From contig CM060193.1 of the NCBI GenBank assembly GCA_030549335.1, positions 65,449,646-65,513,645 on the forward strand: DNA of 64,000 nucleotides, given 5' to 3'. Shown piece by piece: positions 60,470-64,000 of this stretch (positions within the stretch are counted from its first letter, which is position 1; every line of letters starts with the position of its first letter). This DNA is from Pontederia crassipes. Lineage: Eukaryota; Streptophyta; Magnoliopsida; Commelinales; Pontederiaceae. The notes under the pieces were generated by a model. The model did not search any database. It had not been told where the DNA came from and saw only the letters and a program-made list of their open reading frames with translations. A program made the position numbers and the translations under genes.

Positions 60470-62410
60470 TTACCGCTTAATCATCAACGCCAAGCACTCA
60501 CGTGCTGTTTCTTTTTAATTTCTGATCAATAAGGAAAATGCATAATACGCTTGGTGAGATATTGATCAGGCTTCGAATTTAACTTATTACTATTATGTTT
60601 TTTTAATCAATGCATTTTAGTGATCATTTATAAAATGCTTACTATTATGTTTAATTTAAATGATGTTAAATGATGAGATTTAATCATTCATAATCTGAAC
60701 TGTTGATCAATTGATCAACGATTCAGATGCGCTCAACATTCTTTCAAAGCAGAAAATACTTTGAAGATACATTAATTATATATATATATATATATATTAT
60801 CATAAATATCTTAATCCTACTTCAATTTTAATAATTCAAAATATATATGTTATGATAAGTCCCGATTATTGCACGGGAGACATGAATTTTACTTTTTTGG
60901 GGGCATCCATGGACTAACAATTTATCACGGTCAATTATCGTCAAAATGCTACTTATATAACAATTTTTTGCACCTAAATCGGACTAAAACAATTGAAATC
61001 AACTACAAATTATCTCAAGATGGTACTTACCGAAGGCAATAAATTTTAAAATTTTATATCGAGATAATTAAATTAATTAGAACTTTAATTGTAATTTAAA
61101 ATCATAAACTATTTGGTTGGCCACAAATAGGCATGATCGCAGATAATTATATGTAGTCTATTTGTTTTTTTTTTTTCATTTTTTTTTCTTTTCTACTGTT
61201 GAGATAACTGCAAAGAAGTAATTTAATGCATGAATGCAATCCCAATAACTCCTCACGACTTTGGAAATTAAAGCACACAAATACAATATTTTTTTTCAAC
61301 TCTTGAGCACGTATTTAAGAGAAATATAAATAAAAAATATAGGCCACAAAAGATAAACTTAAAATATTTTGATTACAAGTAAAAGACAAAAAAGGGTTTT
61401 GACATACACAAAATGGCCACAAATGGCCAGTATGAGCTTGATCGCTTTTTTTTTCATCATAAATATTGTCCACCATATTTAATGTAATAGTCATAAATAA
61501 TTATTTAATGCTTACGCACTTTAATAACGAGGTAGATTAGGAAAGATTTTATTTTATTTATCACTTACTAATGAAACACACTTTAATTAGTTGAAATTTA
61601 TGGGTTATTTTCTGAAAAATAATATAAAGTGAACTTTTATAGTAATCTACCTCATTAAAATGATACAATGATTAAAAAGCTTCCAAGAATTAAATGCTAA
61701 TATAAATGCAATAATAATTTATATTAATGTTGTAATTCATCAAATATCTATCGATGCATGCATTTGAAAATTTTCACTACATTACGGAATAAGCAATTTT
61801 ATTTCTTATGTACTACAAATTAAGCTACTCTTTGGTTGGTGGGAAGGAGAACAAAAGTTAATTGTAATTTACTGTCTTTAAAAAAAAAATGAGACCGGAT
61901 TTTTTTTTAATACAAATGACCTCCTGTTTTGATATTAGTTTCTCAATTCAAACGGCGATAAAAAGTAGCAAAATAATAATTTTATTATATTTTTGCTTTT
62001 AAGGTCAAAAAGTATTGGAACACGTCATACTTGACCATTCGTGCCATCATATTTACATGACACCATAAGATATTTATTATGTTGGCGTACAAAATAGTGG
62101 CAAAATTCATTTTCTTATTATACAAGTCAAGTTTGAACGAAACATGGAATACTACAATTTTATCCTATTGATTAATTATATATTAATTTATGATTAATTA
62201 AGATTTCTAATCAAAAGCAAATTTTTAGAAATTAAATTAAATCTTAAACTCAGACTCGTTGGATAATAACTTTTGTAATTGTGTTCGGTTGGTGAATTGG
62301 TGGACGCAATTAAACAACGCAGTCAAATTTGGGGATATGATTTGCATAATTCCACCACCTAATCCAATCTAGCGAAGATTACAGTTTTACCCTTGATCGT
62401 CGGCGTAGTC
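60470..62410. other. Spacer without recognisable gene
   Basis: AT-rich intergenic DNA between the divergently arranged Ole e 1 and transaldolase genes, with a (TA)n tract at about 60,776-60,797. No repeat family or gene was recognised. Confidence 0.55.
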
Positions 62411-62416
62411 CCGGCT

Positions 62417-62425
62417 TTTATAAAA
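62417..62425 (+). promoter_or_regulatory. Putative TATA box of the transaldolase gene
   Basis: TTTATAAAA lies about 75 bp upstream of the transaldolase start codon, in a locally GC-richer promoter-like segment. Confidence 0.5.
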
Positions 62426-62497
62426 CCTTCTCACCCTTTCTTACTCCTCGACTAAAAATCCAATCTTTGTTAATTCTTCGTCGTCTCCTCGGCGGCT

Positions 62498-64000
62498 ATG
62501 GCGTCGGTCTCCAAGCTCGCTAGCTCGGCTTCCCACGCCACCGTCGCTCCTCCCTCCTCGTCCCTCGGATCCCAGCCGAAGCTGCTCGCCGCCGTCGGGT
62601 TCCGCAACGGAGGCTCCGCCCGGAGCAGATTCGCTCCCGTCCGCCTCTCGATCCGACGCGACCGCCTCGAGAAGGCCGCCTTGGTGTACGTTTCCGTCCA
62701 TTCTTCTTCACTTTTTCCTGTGCGAAAGATCTTTCCTTTTGGGCGTTTTTTTTTCCTGATCTTCACTGCCAGATATTTTCTACAGACAAAAAAGGGTCCT
62801 TTTCTGTTGCAAATTTTCTTTTGCTAAAAGGATCTCTTTTTCTATTTCGTTGATCCGTGATTCGATTTTGCCTTTTTGTTAGATGTAAAAAATATGAATT
62901 TTTTATTACCGTCTTTTTAGTTTTTTTTTTTATTGTCGAAAGGATTTATGCGAATGGTGAATGGACAAAAGATTTAACTTTTGAGACATGCGAATATGTA
63001 CAGCGGTTCTGGTTTTGTTTCTTTTGTATGCATTCCTCCACTTGAGGGTAGTAGATTTCATTCTTAAGCTGTATGCATTAGACCTCTCCTCCTTTTCATA
63101 CTTGATCTTTGACTTCACCCAATTTATCTTCTTTTTTTTTTTATATCAGAGTGAGGGCACAGAAAGATGGAAATGGCGTCCCAGCAAAAAGAACAACCCT
63201 TCATGATCTTTACGAGCTTCAAGGACAGTCTCCATGGTATGATAATCTCTGTCGTCCTGTCACGGATTTGCTGCCTCTGATCGCTGATGGTGTCAGGGGT
63301 GTAACAAGCAACCCAACGGTATCTTACTTATCACATCCCCCCCTAGAGATTCTGTTGGTCGTTAATTGATTCCTCTGTACATTTTTCGAAACAAGTCTGT
63401 TCTTTGGTATTGTTTTTGAGTTCGATCTATTATCTTCTGCAGATTTTCCAGAAAGCTATATCATCATCTAGTGCCTATGATGATCAATTCAGGTGCTCAG
63501 CTTATCTTTTATGAATTACGATCATTTTTCTAAAATTAATACCTAATGAATCTTAAAGCACTGTTTCTTTTTTGTACTAGACTATGTGTAGTATTACGGT
63601 GCTGTGGAATGTCCTGTTTGACTTACTATTTATGTGTTTTCAGTTTGGTTGGATGCTTAACATGCTTAGGTTATACTTAATAGTTTCTGTGATAGAGGAT
63701 TCTGAGCATGCATTTTGTGTCAACTAAGCTATCAATATCAAGTTATATGAAATAAGCATGACACAGTAGAAGTAGAAAATGAAAACAAAGGTGGCACGGT
63801 AAACTTAGCTTACTTCAGTTTAGCATGTGTCATTCTGCAACCTTTAAGACAGAACTGAAGTTCAGCAATTGTTTTCACAGGCAGCTTATAGGGGCTGGAA
63901 AGGACACAGAAAGTGCATATTGGGAGCTTGTGATAAAAGATATTCAAGATGCATGCAAGCTTTTTGAACCTATATATGACCAAACGGATGGTGCTGATGG
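62498..64000 (+). CDS. Plastid-type transaldolase, 5' part (cut by window end)
   Basis: Four exons fit with GT-AG borders: 62,498-62,685, 63,150-63,318, 63,443-63,492 and 63,881 to beyond 64,000. They encode about 175 residues so far. The Ser/Arg-rich start (MASVSKLASSASHATVAPP...) is a typical chloroplast transit peptide. The mature part begins near TTLHDLYELQGQSPWYDNL and carries the transaldolase signature GVTSNPTIF followed by QKAI. It then runs SAYWELVIKDIQDACKLFEPIYDQTDG. The enzyme moves a three-carbon dihydroxyacetone unit from sedoheptulose 7-phosphate to glyceraldehyde 3-phosphate in the non-oxidative pentose phosphate pathway. The Schiff-base lysine lies in the part outside the window. 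The start ATG is the only plausible one. Confidence 0.95.

Noticed and set aside
1-64000. CRISPR arrays, operons, bacterial-type ribosome sites
   Set aside because: Nothing of this kind is present. The window is plant nuclear DNA and its regular repeats are microsatellites, minisatellites and transposon subterminal repeats.

Overview
This is plant nuclear DNA from a flowering plant. An AT-rich background carries short GC-rich first exons, GT-AG introns, and many CACTA, hAT, LINE and LTR-element remains. The strong GC contrast of the ERF, LEAFY, Ole e 1 and VIM exons suggests a monocot, probably not a grass. That assignment is an inference and the species cannot be named from the sequence.

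Five protein genes and one tRNA gene can be defended. (1) An AP2/ERF transcription factor of the ERF113/ERF114/ABR1 type (5,536-7,046, +), two exons, with an anomalous start. (2) A VIM/ORTHRUS-type E3 ubiquitin ligase (PHD-RING-SRA-RING; 17,834-27,620, -), nine exons with consistent splice phases. (3) FLORICAULA/LEAFY (49,378-56,672, -), three exons, with a 4.4-kb LTR element sitting in intron 2. (4) tRNA-Lys(UUU) (59,373-59,445, -). (5) A secreted pollen Ole e 1-type protein (59,646-60,238, -), two exons. (6) The 5' part of a plastid-type transaldolase (62,498 to the window end, +). These are independent host genes. They act respectively in stress/regeneration transcription, maintenance of DNA methylation, floral meristem identity, translation, pollen or cell-wall biology, and the pentose phosphate pathway.

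Layout. 1-1,508 is the right end of a CACTA element. 1.5-5.2 kb is AT-rich spacer with likely MITEs. 5.2-7.05 kb is the ERF gene. 7.05-17.7 kb is spacer holding a hAT MITE, a broken LTR element and a small gene-fragment-carrying TIR element. 17.8-27.6 kb is the VIM gene, whose 5.7-kb first intron is full of LINE debris. 27.7-47.7 kb is a transposon nest: a degenerate TNP2-bearing CACTA element contains two other CACTA elements (32,457-35,595 and 36,405-45,114), and the larger of these contains a third CACTA element (37,366-38,678) and an LTR-like block. 47.7-49.3 kb is spacer with a second hAT MITE. 49.4-56.7 kb is LEAFY, and 57-64 kb holds the LINE fragment, tRNA, Ole e 1 gene and transaldolase.

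No wholly new system is evident. The most notable points are the four-level transposon nest with readable target-site duplications, the LTR element in LEAFY intron 2, the ERF gene with no in-frame ATG before its conserved N-terminal motif, and several short GC-rich palindromic arrays inside mobile elements.
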